A stretch of DNA of 64,000 nt from Bradyrhizobium sp. KBS0727 (GTDB lineage: Bacteria; Pseudomonadota; Alphaproteobacteria; Rhizobiales; Xanthobacteraceae): NCBI RefSeq assembly GCF_005937885.2, contig NZ_CP042176.1, positions 682,001-746,000 of the forward strand. Direction: 5' to 3'. Position 1 is the stretch's first letter. Every line of letters starts with the position of its first letter. Below, one piece after another: positions 29,819-37,687 of the stretch. A model generated the notes under the pieces. That model was not told where the DNA came from and did no database searches. It worked only from the letters and a program-made list of their open reading frames with translations. A program made the position numbers and the translations under genes.

Positions 29819-29962
29819 AGTGGCCCGCTACAAGCTGCATTGCATCGGCGCGTCAGGCAATTCCTACAGGCTGGCGCTCTACCTGAACTGCGCCGGCCTC
29901 GACTAGGAGCCGGTCGGCGTCGACTTTGCCGGCGGCCAGACCCGTGCGGACCTCGATGCTTC
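29819..29962 (+). pseudogene. Glutathione S-transferase remnant with in-frame amber codon
   Basis: The frame from the GTG at 29819 reads ARYKLHCIGASGNSYRLALYLNCAGLD, then TAG at 29906-29908, then EPVGVDFAGGQTR. This is the N-terminal thioredoxin-fold segment of a GST. The TAG takes the place of the Trp (TGG) expected in the GLDWEPV motif, a single-base change. After about 45 codons the similarity fades, and no C-terminal domain is present before the next gene. It is therefore both interrupted and truncated, directly behind the MFS gene. Confidence 0.78.
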
Positions 29963-30192
29963 GACCGGCGTAGCGGTGCGGAAGGAAGCGGCGCAATTGC
30001 GCACGGGAGCGGGGATCCATAGCCACCGATGCCGATGCTCAACCAGGGCGTGACTCATAAATCGAGGTTCGTGAGCGCGGCTCGACCCATGTCTGCTATC
30101 CGGCGAATTGCAGACTCAAACCCGACATCGCCTCAGGTCCGAAAAGTGCCGCCATCAGCAGACATGGCAAGGGCACACCAACTTTTCGGGCA

Positions 30193-30855
30193 TCATCGCT
30201 TGCAGATATCGCGATTCTGTTTCTCTTGGTTCATCACTCGCAATATCTCGGGCGCCGCAAAACTGCTGAAATCGGCGGCGACAAGCGTGCCATAATGTCG
30301 GTGGTTCTTGAGTGCGTTGAGCAGCTTGTCGCTCAAGTTCTCCAAGGTGCGTGCCGCACTGGCCGGGATTCCAGACTTGGACGTGTCGATCTGCTTTGCG
30401 GAAGCAAAGAACTTCGTGGTGGCCTCCACCATCGCCGCGCGATTATCGGGATCGCAAAGCTCGCGATCGTCCTGCTCGTAGATGCATTCTGCCAACTCTC
30501 CCCATTTTAGGGCCACTGAAACCGTGCGGAATTCCGATCTCGGATCCTCCTGCTTGCCGGCAAGAACGGAAATGTTCGACTGCATGGTGCCGGCCTTCAG
30601 GATGAAATATCCGGCGCTCGGCTCGATCTTGTTTACTTCCGAGCCGACGTCCACGACGCGAAAAATGCAGGTCCGTACGACCGGCGCGACCTCCGGTCGG
30701 CCGAGACGGCTGGAGTCGGCGAACAGCGATACACTCGGCCCCGTCGAGACGAAGTCCGACATCGCATTCGATATCTTCGGGCCCCAAACCCATGCGCCGA
30801 CAGCGAGAAAGCCGCCGGCGAAGGCGAATATGAGGGTGACAATCTGGCGAAGCAA
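30193..30855 (-). CDS. Hypothetical membrane-anchored protein, paralogue of its neighbour
   Basis: 220 residues, no recognised family. One N-terminal helix (IVTLIFAFAGGFLAVGAWVWG) would anchor it with the rest in the periplasm. The C-terminal half aligns with the upstream gene product: C-x9-C followed by D/N-NRA, then an ADF motif and a final Cys-Lys. The start is a TTG preceded by GGGAG, eight bases away; no ATG fits. It lies 17 bases after the upstream paralogue, same strand. Lower G+C than its surroundings suggests acquisition by transfer. Confidence 0.72.
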   Translation of the reverse strand: MLRQIVTLIFAFAGGFLAVGAWVWGPKISNAMSDFVSTGPSVSLFADSSRLGRPEVAPVVRTCIFRVVDVGSEVNKIEPSAGYFILKAGTMQSNISVLAGKQEDPRSEFRTVSVALKWGELAECIYEQDDRELCDPDNRAAMVEATTKFFASAKQIDTSKSGIPASAARTLENLSDKLLNALKNHRHYGTLVAADFSSFAAPEILRVMNQEKQNRDICKR

Positions 30856-30872
30856 TTTCAGACTCCCATGAC

Positions 30873-31454
30873 CTAAGCCTTGGAACAGTTATCCGGCGCG
30901 CCGTTGTAGCGCTCGAGCATCGGCTTCATTGCCGCCGGGACCGTCCAGCCGAAATCGGCGTTGATCAGGCGACCGTTGCTGGCGTTCTGCATCAGAGCGG
31001 AATTGATCGCTCGGTTGCGAGGGCTGTCCCAAAGGCTTCTCACCGTGGCCATCTCGGATTCGCCATATCGCTTGGCGGTATTCATCATTTCATCGAACTG
31101 CAGGAAATAGCGGCCGATGTAGTCGACGATGTAGGCGCGGTTGTTCCGCTCGCAAACGGCATTCGGTTCGGTGACGAGATAGCAGTTCAGCGCCGCCGTC
31201 ATCTCTCTTGCCTTGGTGAGTTCTCGCCAGTCGATGCGATGTTTGTCCGTCGTCAGCTTCGGCAGCATGTCGTCGCGCTCCGGGCTTTCCAGCGCGGGAT
31301 AACACTTTTCGCGGACCTGTGCCTCCTTCCATTCGCCCATCCGTGGACCGCTGGGCAGGTAGTCTCCGCTATTGCCAAGAACATAATAGTTGATGAGGTT
31401 GATGCCGACGAAAATGCCACCCAAGACGAAAGCTACACGCATCAGGAAGTTCAT
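30873..31454 (-). CDS. Hypothetical membrane-anchored protein, first of tandem paralogue pair
   Basis: 193 residues, no recognised family. N-terminal helix MRVAFVLGGIFVGINLINYYVLG, then a soluble region with CYLVTEPNAVCERNNRA, LINADFGWTVP and a C-terminal DNCSK. The same cysteine spacing and the NRA and ADF motifs occur in the downstream gene, so the pair arose by tandem duplication followed by strong divergence. The conserved cysteines suggest periplasmic disulfides (inference). ATG at 31454; the open frame further upstream is not needed. Confidence 0.7.
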   Translation of the reverse strand: MNFLMRVAFVLGGIFVGINLINYYVLGNSGDYLPSGPRMGEWKEAQVREKCYPALESPERDDMLPKLTTDKHRIDWRELTKAREMTAALNCYLVTEPNAVCERNNRAYIVDYIGRYFLQFDEMMNTAKRYGESEMATVRSLWDSPRNRAINSALMQNASNGRLINADFGWTVPAAMKPMLERYNGAPDNCSKA

Positions 31455-31785
31455 TGGCCAAGCCTGCTCTGGTTGTATCAAGCTCCTATACACCCACGGT
31501 GTGCCAAGAATGTTAATCGACGCACGACATATGTATGGACTTGTGACGAGCGCTGCGGCGTAATGACGCAAACAAAATCGAAATGGTTGCTCGATTTTTC
31601 GCCGAACCGGCGATGGAATCTGACCATCCGAACAACCTGTTAATACGTTGTTGGCGAAGTCTTTCGATTGCAGGAGCGAATTCGCAAGCGCGGGCGCGCG
31701 GCCGGCTCAACCGGTCGACGCAACACAGGCGAGCCGGGGTCCATTCTACTTTGCATGGGGTTGTTTTCGCGATTTTGTGTCTGGA
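31455..31785. other. Intergenic region, no gene seen
   Basis: 331 bases upstream of the tandem unknown genes, leading into the microsatellite. It is AT-richer than average. Frames on both strands run into the pentanucleotide repeat and give low-complexity peptides, so I do not call them genes. Confidence 0.5.
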
Positions 31786-31864
31786 CCCCCCCCCCCGAAC
31801 CTTCCGGCTGTGCTGTGCTGTGCTGTGCTGTGCTGTGCTGTGCTGTGCTGTGCTGTGCTGTGCT
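31786..31864. repeat. Microsatellite: C11 tract plus GCTGT pentanucleotide repeat
   Basis: Eleven C residues at 31786-31796, then after ten bases a perfect pentanucleotide array from 31807 to 31864 (58 bases, about 11.6 copies of GCTGT). The array is uninterrupted and open in all frames, because period five only repeats every five codons. Long perfect arrays of this kind are rare in alphaproteobacterial chromosomes and are prone to slippage. Confidence 0.95.
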
Positions 31865-31954
31865 CACGGCGAGCCCGATTCAACTCCAAGCCATCATGCT
31901 CTGGGGTGTCGACCAACTTGCTTTAAACGATGGGCCGCGGCGTATGGGTCCCCC

Positions 31955-31972
31955 GATGTGCAATTGCACATC
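31955..31972. repeat. Perfect 18-base palindrome
   Basis: GATGTGCAATTGCACATC is perfectly self-complementary. It lies 45 bases before the 3' end of the deacylase gene, in a stretch whose right side (GAGCTCGCGCTTCGCTTGGC) looks like another dispersed intergenic element. Either a hairpin at a transcript end or part of a repeat. Confidence 0.6.
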
Positions 31973-32017
31973 TGAGCTCGCGCTTCGCTTGGCCGGGACG
32001 ACGACTTGGTGCGTTTA

Positions 32018-33760
32018 CTAACCCGCCGCCGCGCCGAACTGGCGTGCGTCACCCTGCGCGCCGCGCACCAGTTTGCCGGGGCGGGCGCCGGTGGCATTGC
32101 CGCCACGCTGCGTCACCACGCCTGAGACGATGGTGGCGTCGTAGCCGTCGACCTGCTGCAGCAGGCGGCGGCCGCCGACGGGCAAGTCGTAATGCACCTT
32201 CGGCGGATGCAGATGCAGCCGGTCGTAATCGATTACGTTGACGTCGGCCTTGAAGCCCGGCGCGATCACGCCGCGATCGTAAAGGCCGACCGACAGCGCG
32301 GTCTTGCGCGCCTGCGCCGCGACCACGAACGGGATCGACAGCTTTTCGCCGCGGGTGCGGTCGCGGGTCCAGTGCGTCAAGAGATAGGTCGGGAAGCTGG
32401 CGTCGCAAATGATGCCGCAATGCGCGCCGCCGTCGCTCAGTCCCGGAACCGAATTGGGATCGCGCAGCATCTCGCGGGTCGCGTCGAGATTGCCGTCGGA
32501 GTAATTCAGGAACGGCACATAGAGCATGCCGCGGCCTTCCTCGGTCAGCATCGCCTCATAGGCGAGTTCTTCCGGCTGCCGGCCCTGGCGGCGGGCCTGC
32601 GCGCCCAGCGTATTTTCCGGCGGCTGTTCGTAGTCCGGCGGATTGCCGAGCAGATACATCTTGTCGTAGTTCGGCCGGAAGAACAGCGGATCGTCGGTCG
32701 CGGTGGCGTGCTCGCTCAGGATCGCCTTGCGCATCTCGGGCTGGTGCAGGCGCTTCAGCCGCTCCGCCAGCGGCAGGTGGGCGATCGCCTTGTAGCTCGG
32801 ATGGGTCTGGAACGGGTTGCGCGACAATTCCAGCCCGAGCATCAGCCCGACCGGGCGGGCGGGGATCTGCGCGGTGATATTGAGACCGCGCGCGGAAGCG
32901 GCGTGGATGATGTCGAGCGTCTTGCGCCAGCGCTGCGGCTCCTTGTCGTTCTGCGTGATCGAGAACGTCACCGGGATCCTGGTATTCTCGGCCACCCGCA
33001 GCATCATCGGCAGGTCTTCGTTGATGGTGGAGAGATCGAGCACGAACTGCAGCACGCTGCGGCCCTCGGCATGCATCGCCGCTGCAATCGCGGTCAGTTC
33101 GTCCTCGCCGGCCTTCAGCGTCGGCGTGAAGTCGCCGGTCGAGGTGCGGTGGTTGAGGGTGCGCGAGGTCGAAAAGCCGAGCGCGCCGGCCCGTACCGCG
33201 TCACCCGCCAGTGCCGCCATCGCTTTGTTGTCCTCGGGCGTGGAGGGATCGCGGCGCGCGCCGCGCTCGCCCATCACGTAGACGCGCAACGCCGCGTGCG
33301 GCAATTGCGCGCCGACGTCGATGTCGAAATTGCGCTTCGACAGCCACTCCATGTAATCCGGGAAACTTTCCCAGGCCCAGGGAATGCCGGCGCTCAACAC
33401 CGGCTCTGGAATATCCTCGACGCCTTCCATCAACTGGATCAGCCGGACATGATCGGCCGGCCGGCACGGCGCGAAGCCGACGCCGCAATTGCCCATGATC
33501 GCTGTGGTGACGCCGTTCTGCGACGACGGCGTGATGTCCTGGCTCCAGGCGACCTGGCCGTCATAATGGGTGTGAACGTCGACAAAGCCAGGCGTGACCA
33601 GTTTGCCCCTGGCGTCGATCTCTTCCTTGCCCTTGGCGGCGACCTTGCCGACCTCGGTGATGCGACCGCCTGAAATGGCGACATCGGCCTCGAACAGTTC
33701 ACCACCCTTGCCATCGGCAATATTGCCGCCACGGATCACGAGGTCAGGGGTCGAGGTCAT
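32018..33760 (-). CDS. N-acyl-D-amino-acid deacylase-like amidohydrolase
   Basis: Metal-dependent hydrolase of the D-aminoacylase branch, 580 residues. It starts DLVIRGGNIADGKGGELFEADVAI, the beta-sandwich strand common to cyclic amidohydrolases. The metal site GFVDVHTHYDGQVAW follows near residues 58-72, and SDGGAHCGIICD near 450 supplies the later aspartate region. The C-terminal VIAPGFKADVNVID is typical. Members release D-amino acids from N-acyl forms, but many relatives of this length have other amide substrates. Single gene; the stop is next to a palindromic element. Confidence 0.87.
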   Translation of the reverse strand: MTSTPDLVIRGGNIADGKGGELFEADVAISGGRITEVGKVAAKGKEEIDARGKLVTPGFVDVHTHYDGQVAWSQDITPSSQNGVTTAIMGNCGVGFAPCRPADHVRLIQLMEGVEDIPEPVLSAGIPWAWESFPDYMEWLSKRNFDIDVGAQLPHAALRVYVMGERGARRDPSTPEDNKAMAALAGDAVRAGALGFSTSRTLNHRTSTGDFTPTLKAGEDELTAIAAAMHAEGRSVLQFVLDLSTINEDLPMMLRVAENTRIPVTFSITQNDKEPQRWRKTLDIIHAASARGLNITAQIPARPVGLMLGLELSRNPFQTHPSYKAIAHLPLAERLKRLHQPEMRKAILSEHATATDDPLFFRPNYDKMYLLGNPPDYEQPPENTLGAQARRQGRQPEELAYEAMLTEEGRGMLYVPFLNYSDGNLDATREMLRDPNSVPGLSDGGAHCGIICDASFPTYLLTHWTRDRTRGEKLSIPFVVAAQARKTALSVGLYDRGVIAPGFKADVNVIDYDRLHLHPPKVHYDLPVGGRRLLQQVDGYDATIVSGVVTQRGGNATGARPGKLVRGAQGDARQFGAAAG

Positions 33761-34029
33761 GGCTTTCCATCCCGAATCTGTTTTGTTGCCGCATCATCGG
33801 ACGTCCCGGCAGGCTGTCAACCGGCCGGGATGAGGTTCTGGGATGCGTTAGGCGGCATTCGGACATTCTGGCCGCACGTCGGCGCTGTCCCCCAAGAACC
33901 AGACATCAATCGGACAGGCTGGCATATCGGCTATGGGCCGGAAGTTGATTAAGGCTTCGATTGCCGGACAACGAAAAAAAGGCACAATGCTGCTCAGAAA
34001 ACTTTGGAAGCCGTCGGGAGGACGCGTCA

Positions 34030-35232
34030 ATGGCCCGTTTGAAAGTTCTCATCGTCGGCGGCGGTATCGGCGGCATCACCGCAATGTTGGCGCTACGACA
34101 ACGCGGTATCGAGGTCCAACTGTTCGAACAGGCGGCTGCGTTCGGACAGGTCGGCGCTGGCCTCCAGGTCTCTTCGAACGCTGCACGTATCTTGCTCAAG
34201 CTTGGGCTTGGTGAGGCGCTCAAGCGCGTAGCTACCTATCCAGACGGCCGCGATTATCGCGGCTGGGACACTGGCGAGCGGCTCTATTACACGCCACTCG
34301 GGCAGAAAGCAGAGGCGCATTTTGGCTCGCCGTACTATGCCGCCCACCGGGCCGAACTGCTCGACGTGCTGTTGAGCGGACTCGGCGAGCACGGGTTCCG
34401 GCTCGGCTCGCGTGTCGAGCGCGTCGATCAGGATCAAAGCGGTGTCTCGCTCACGTTCGCCGATGGGTCGATTGCGCAAGGCGATATTCTTATCGGCGCC
34501 GACGGAATTCACTCGACCGTGCGTGCGCAATTGTTCGGCAAGGAACTGCCGCGCTACACGGGCAACGTTGCGTGGCGCGGCCTGGTTCCTGCCGAACGCG
34601 TAGCGCATCTCGATCTTGGTAGTGTTGTCGGCGTCTGGATGGGGCCGAACCGCAGCATCGTCCAGTACTATGTCTCCGCCGGCAAGACCTTCAACTGGAT
34701 CGGGATAAGCCGCTCATCGCAGCCCGCGCAGGAATCCTGGCTGGCGGAAGGCAGGACTGAGGATGCGTTGGCCGAATATGACGGCTGGCATTCGACCATT
34801 CGAAAGATCATCGCGGAGACGCCGAAAATCCTGCGCCAGGCTCTATACGACCGCGAACCTCTGCCAGACTGGCAGGTCGGTCGTGTCGTGCTCATGGGCG
34901 ACGCCGCACATCCGATGATGCCGTTTTACGCTCAGGGCGGCGCTCAAAGTATCGAAGACGCCTACGTGTTGGCCGGCTGCATCGCCGAAGCCCAGGACCG
35001 GCCACTCGATGCGCTCGCGCGCTTCGTCAGAATGCGGCAGCCGCGCACCGCATGGATGCAAGGCCTCGCCCGGCGCGAGGAGCAACTATATCAGATGAAC
35101 GACGCCGCGGCGATCAGGGCGCGCAACGATCGCATGCGTACGAACCGGGTCCCCGAGACGGCGACGTTTCCGCCGGAACAGGAGCGGCTTTACGGTTACG
35201 ACGCCGAAATCGAATTGCGCAAAAGCGTCTGA
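34030..35232 (+). CDS. FAD-dependent aromatic-ring monooxygenase (salicylate hydroxylase-like)
   Basis: Flavoprotein hydroxylase, 400 residues. The dinucleotide fold is KVLIVGGGIGGITAMLALRQRG at the N-terminus. The NAD(P)H/FAD segment is GADGIHSTVR near 158-167, and the second FAD motif is GRVVLMGDAAHPMMPFYAQGGAQSIEDA near 288-315. GGGAGG precedes the ATG. The length and these motifs fit group A hydroxylases acting on salicylate, hydroxybenzoate or nicotinate derivatives; the substrate is not fixed. Followed 62 bases later by a TctC-type binding protein. Confidence 0.88.
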   Translation: MARLKVLIVGGGIGGITAMLALRQRGIEVQLFEQAAAFGQVGAGLQVSSNAARILLKLGLGEALKRVATYPDGRDYRGWDTGERLYYTPLGQKAEAHFGSPYYAAHRAELLDVLLSGLGEHGFRLGSRVERVDQDQSGVSLTFADGSIAQGDILIGADGIHSTVRAQLFGKELPRYTGNVAWRGLVPAERVAHLDLGSVVGVWMGPNRSIVQYYVSAGKTFNWIGISRSSQPAQESWLAEGRTEDALAEYDGWHSTIRKIIAETPKILRQALYDREPLPDWQVGRVVLMGDAAHPMMPFYAQGGAQSIEDAYVLAGCIAEAQDRPLDALARFVRMRQPRTAWMQGLARREEQLYQMNDAAAIRARNDRMRTNRVPETATFPPEQERLYGYDAEIELRKSV

Positions 35233-35294
35233 TCGAGCTCCGAACAATATTGCGGCCATCGCGCAACGACGCGGGTTCATATTCGGGTAGGGAC

Positions 35295-36269
35295 ATGAAA
35301 TTCAGCAAATCGTGGGCGATTGCGTTATGGGCTGCGACCGCTTTGGTCTCCGATGCCGCAAGTGCGCAAAGCTTTCCCAGTCGGCCTATCACGGTGATCA
35401 TGCCGTTTGCTGGCGGCAGTGCCAGCGACGTGGTCAGCCGGGTCCTTTTCAACAAGATGGCGACCCTGCTCGGGCAACCGATTGTGGTGGAAAACAAGCC
35501 GGGCGCCGGTGGAAATCTCGGCACCGCGATGGCGGCCAAGGCTACTCCCGACGGGTATACGCTGGTCGGCGCGGCTTCGGGCCCGCTGGCCGCCAATCTG
35601 ACGCTCTACAAAGAGCTTGGCTACGATCCGCAAAAACTCGTCCTGATCTCGCCGTTCGCCAGCTTCACCATCGTGGTTGCGGCGAGCAAGAAGCTTGGCG
35701 TCACCACGATCAAGGAGCTCATCGAGCGTGCGAAAAAAGAGCCGGGCGCGTTGAATTACGGTTCGGTTGGTATCGGCTCTTCACAGCATTTGGCCGGGGA
35801 ATATTTCGCCCAGATCGCCGACGTGAAACTCACCCACGTCCCCTATCGCAACATCGCACAATTCGGACCGGACTTGATGGCCGGGACGGTGCAACTCGGC
35901 TTTGCCTGGTATCCGAACGTGTCAGGGCCGCTGGCAGCCAACGGAGCAGTCGCGCTCGCCGTCGCGGGAGACGCTCGGCTGTCGGTGCTGCCAAATACGG
36001 TGACAACGGCGCAAGCCGGCTTGTCGCAATATACGTTCGACGGCTGGTTCGGCTTGGGCGCGCCCGCCGGCGTGCCGAAGGACATCCTGGAACGATTGAA
36101 CGCTGCACTGAACGAAGCGCTGAAAGATCCCACGGTACTTGTCAGATTCGAAGAGATCGGCGCCGTACCGATCGGGCTCGGGCTCGACAACGCCAGGACA
36201 TTCCTGGCGGACGAGGTGGCGAAATATCGGGACATCATTACCAAGGCCGGGATCGCCAAGATCGAATAG
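35295..36269 (+). CDS. Tripartite tricarboxylate transporter solute-binding protein (Bug/TctC family)
   Basis: Periplasmic binding protein of 324 residues. The signal peptide ends ASAQ near residue 25, and the mature part begins SFPSRPITVIMPFAGGSASDVVSR, the Bug-family hallmark. KPGAGGNLGTAMAAKATPDGYTL is also conserved. No TctA/TctB membrane genes lie nearby, as is common for the expanded Bug family. Co-orientation with the monooxygenase suggests uptake or sensing of an aromatic acid (inference). Confidence 0.9.
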   Translation: MKFSKSWAIALWAATALVSDAASAQSFPSRPITVIMPFAGGSASDVVSRVLFNKMATLLGQPIVVENKPGAGGNLGTAMAAKATPDGYTLVGAASGPLAANLTLYKELGYDPQKLVLISPFASFTIVVAASKKLGVTTIKELIERAKKEPGALNYGSVGIGSSQHLAGEYFAQIADVKLTHVPYRNIAQFGPDLMAGTVQLGFAWYPNVSGPLAANGAVALAVAGDARLSVLPNTVTTAQAGLSQYTFDGWFGLGAPAGVPKDILERLNAALNEALKDPTVLVRFEEIGAVPIGLGLDNARTFLADEVAKYRDIITKAGIAKIE

Positions 36270-36292
36270 TGGAGTCCGGCGAGATCGACGCC

Positions 36293-37501
36293 TTAGGCGG
36301 TTTTCGCCGGCTTGCGGTCGGTGACCATTGCCAGCACGACCGTCAGCACCATGAAGCCGACGGAGGCGCCGAACACCCAATGCGGCATGTTCTGGTCCAT
36401 GATCCAGCCGTACAGCAGCGGGCTCAAGATGCCGCTGAAATTGAATCCGGTGGAGACGATGCCGAAGGCGCGGCCGGCGGCGCCGGCGGGCGCGGCGTTA
36501 CGGACCAGCATGTCGCGCGACGGCGCGATGACGCCGCCGAGGAAGCCTGCCAGTCCCAGCGCCGCGGTCAGCACCGCTGTCGGCAGATTGACCGTTGCGA
36601 TGACGGTGATGATGACGGCATTGATGCCGAAGCAGGCCGCGGCCACGCTGCCGTGGCGGCGGGTGCGGTCGGCCAGATAACCGCCGGCCAGCACACCTAT
36701 CGCGCTGGCGCCGAGAAAGGCCGTCAGCGCGATATTGGCGGCCGAAAATGTTACGCCGTAGCCGCTCATCAGCGCGACGACGCCGAAATTGCTGATGCCG
36801 GCATTCGACAGGCCGAGCAGCATGAAGAAGATCGTCAGCACGATGATCGCAGGCGTCAGGATGCTTTGCTTCGGCGCCGCCAAATCGTCGCCCTTGCGAT
36901 CGGCCGAACTGGCGTCGGGAATACCGACGGCAATCAACAGCAGCGCCACCGCCGGCCCCACCGCACCTGCCACGATCAGGGCGCCGAGGCCGCCGACCGT
37001 TGCCACCAGGGCTGCCATGATGGCGGGCGCGACTGCGCCGCCGACGAAGCCTGCAAAGGTGTGAATCGAAAACGCACGGCCCATCCGCCTGACGTCCATA
37101 TGCGCCGACAGAATCGCATAGTCGGCGGGGTGATAGACGCTGTTGGCGAGGCCGAGCAACGCGGCGCAAAGAATCAGCGACGTGTAGCTCAGGTGCATGC
37201 CGAGCAGGATCAGTGCGAGACCGCCGACGGTGAGGCCGGCCAGCAGCACCTTGCGGGCGCCGATATGGTCGGCGAGGTAGCCGATCGGCGCCTGGGTCAG
37301 GCCCGAGACGACACCGAACACGGTCAGCGCGAAGCCGAGTTCGATATAGCCGACGCCGAGTTGCGCCTTCAGGTACGGAAACAGCATCGGCAGCACGAAC
37401 AAATGGAAATGGCTGACCCAATGCGCCACCGAAATCGCCGTCAGCGTGCGCAGCGAGGTGTCCGCTTTTGATTGTTGCGGTGCGGCGAGAATATCGACCA
37501 T
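36293..37501 (-). CDS. MFS transporter
   Basis: 402 residues, twelve predicted helices. The N-terminal half has FALTVFGVVSGLTQAPIGYLADHIGARKVLLAG, the MFS loop 2-3 motif, similar to fosmidomycin-resistance-type carriers. Convergent with the TctC gene (23 bases between stops) and divergent from the ATP-grasp gene. Substrate unknown. Confidence 0.88.
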   Translation of the reverse strand: MVDILAAPQQSKADTSLRTLTAISVAHWVSHFHLFVLPMLFPYLKAQLGVGYIELGFALTVFGVVSGLTQAPIGYLADHIGARKVLLAGLTVGGLALILLGMHLSYTSLILCAALLGLANSVYHPADYAILSAHMDVRRMGRAFSIHTFAGFVGGAVAPAIMAALVATVGGLGALIVAGAVGPAVALLLIAVGIPDASSADRKGDDLAAPKQSILTPAIIVLTIFFMLLGLSNAGISNFGVVALMSGYGVTFSAANIALTAFLGASAIGVLAGGYLADRTRRHGSVAAACFGINAVIITVIATVNLPTAVLTAALGLAGFLGGVIAPSRDMLVRNAAPAGAAGRAFGIVSTGFNFSGILSPLLYGWIMDQNMPHWVFGASVGFMVLTVVLAMVTDRKPAKTA

Positions 37502-37687
37502 GTCAGCTCAGAACCCCGTATCGCTTACGGCCCGGCAAGGCACTGGAATCAAGGCGCGGTGAAACTATAGGCTGGTCGTTATTTGTCCATGAATGCCGCT
37601 GCATGGCTGCCCCGGCGCCGTCCCGGACGCGCGCAATGCGTCATTAAAGCTGAAGACAATGACGGGCCGGTGCGGCCATGATCCGGC

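Noticed and set aside
31807..31864. CRISPR array
   Set aside because: The repeat is a five-base tandem array without spacers, and there are no cas genes in the window.
31583..32021. Plus- and minus-strand frames through the microsatellite (LCCAV or STAQH repeats)
   Set aside because: Period-five DNA is open in every frame, so these low-complexity peptides are expected without any gene.
33848..34223. Minus-strand frames upstream of the flavin monooxygenase
   Set aside because: They overlap the monooxygenase start region antiparallel and have serine/arginine-rich shadow composition with no domain.
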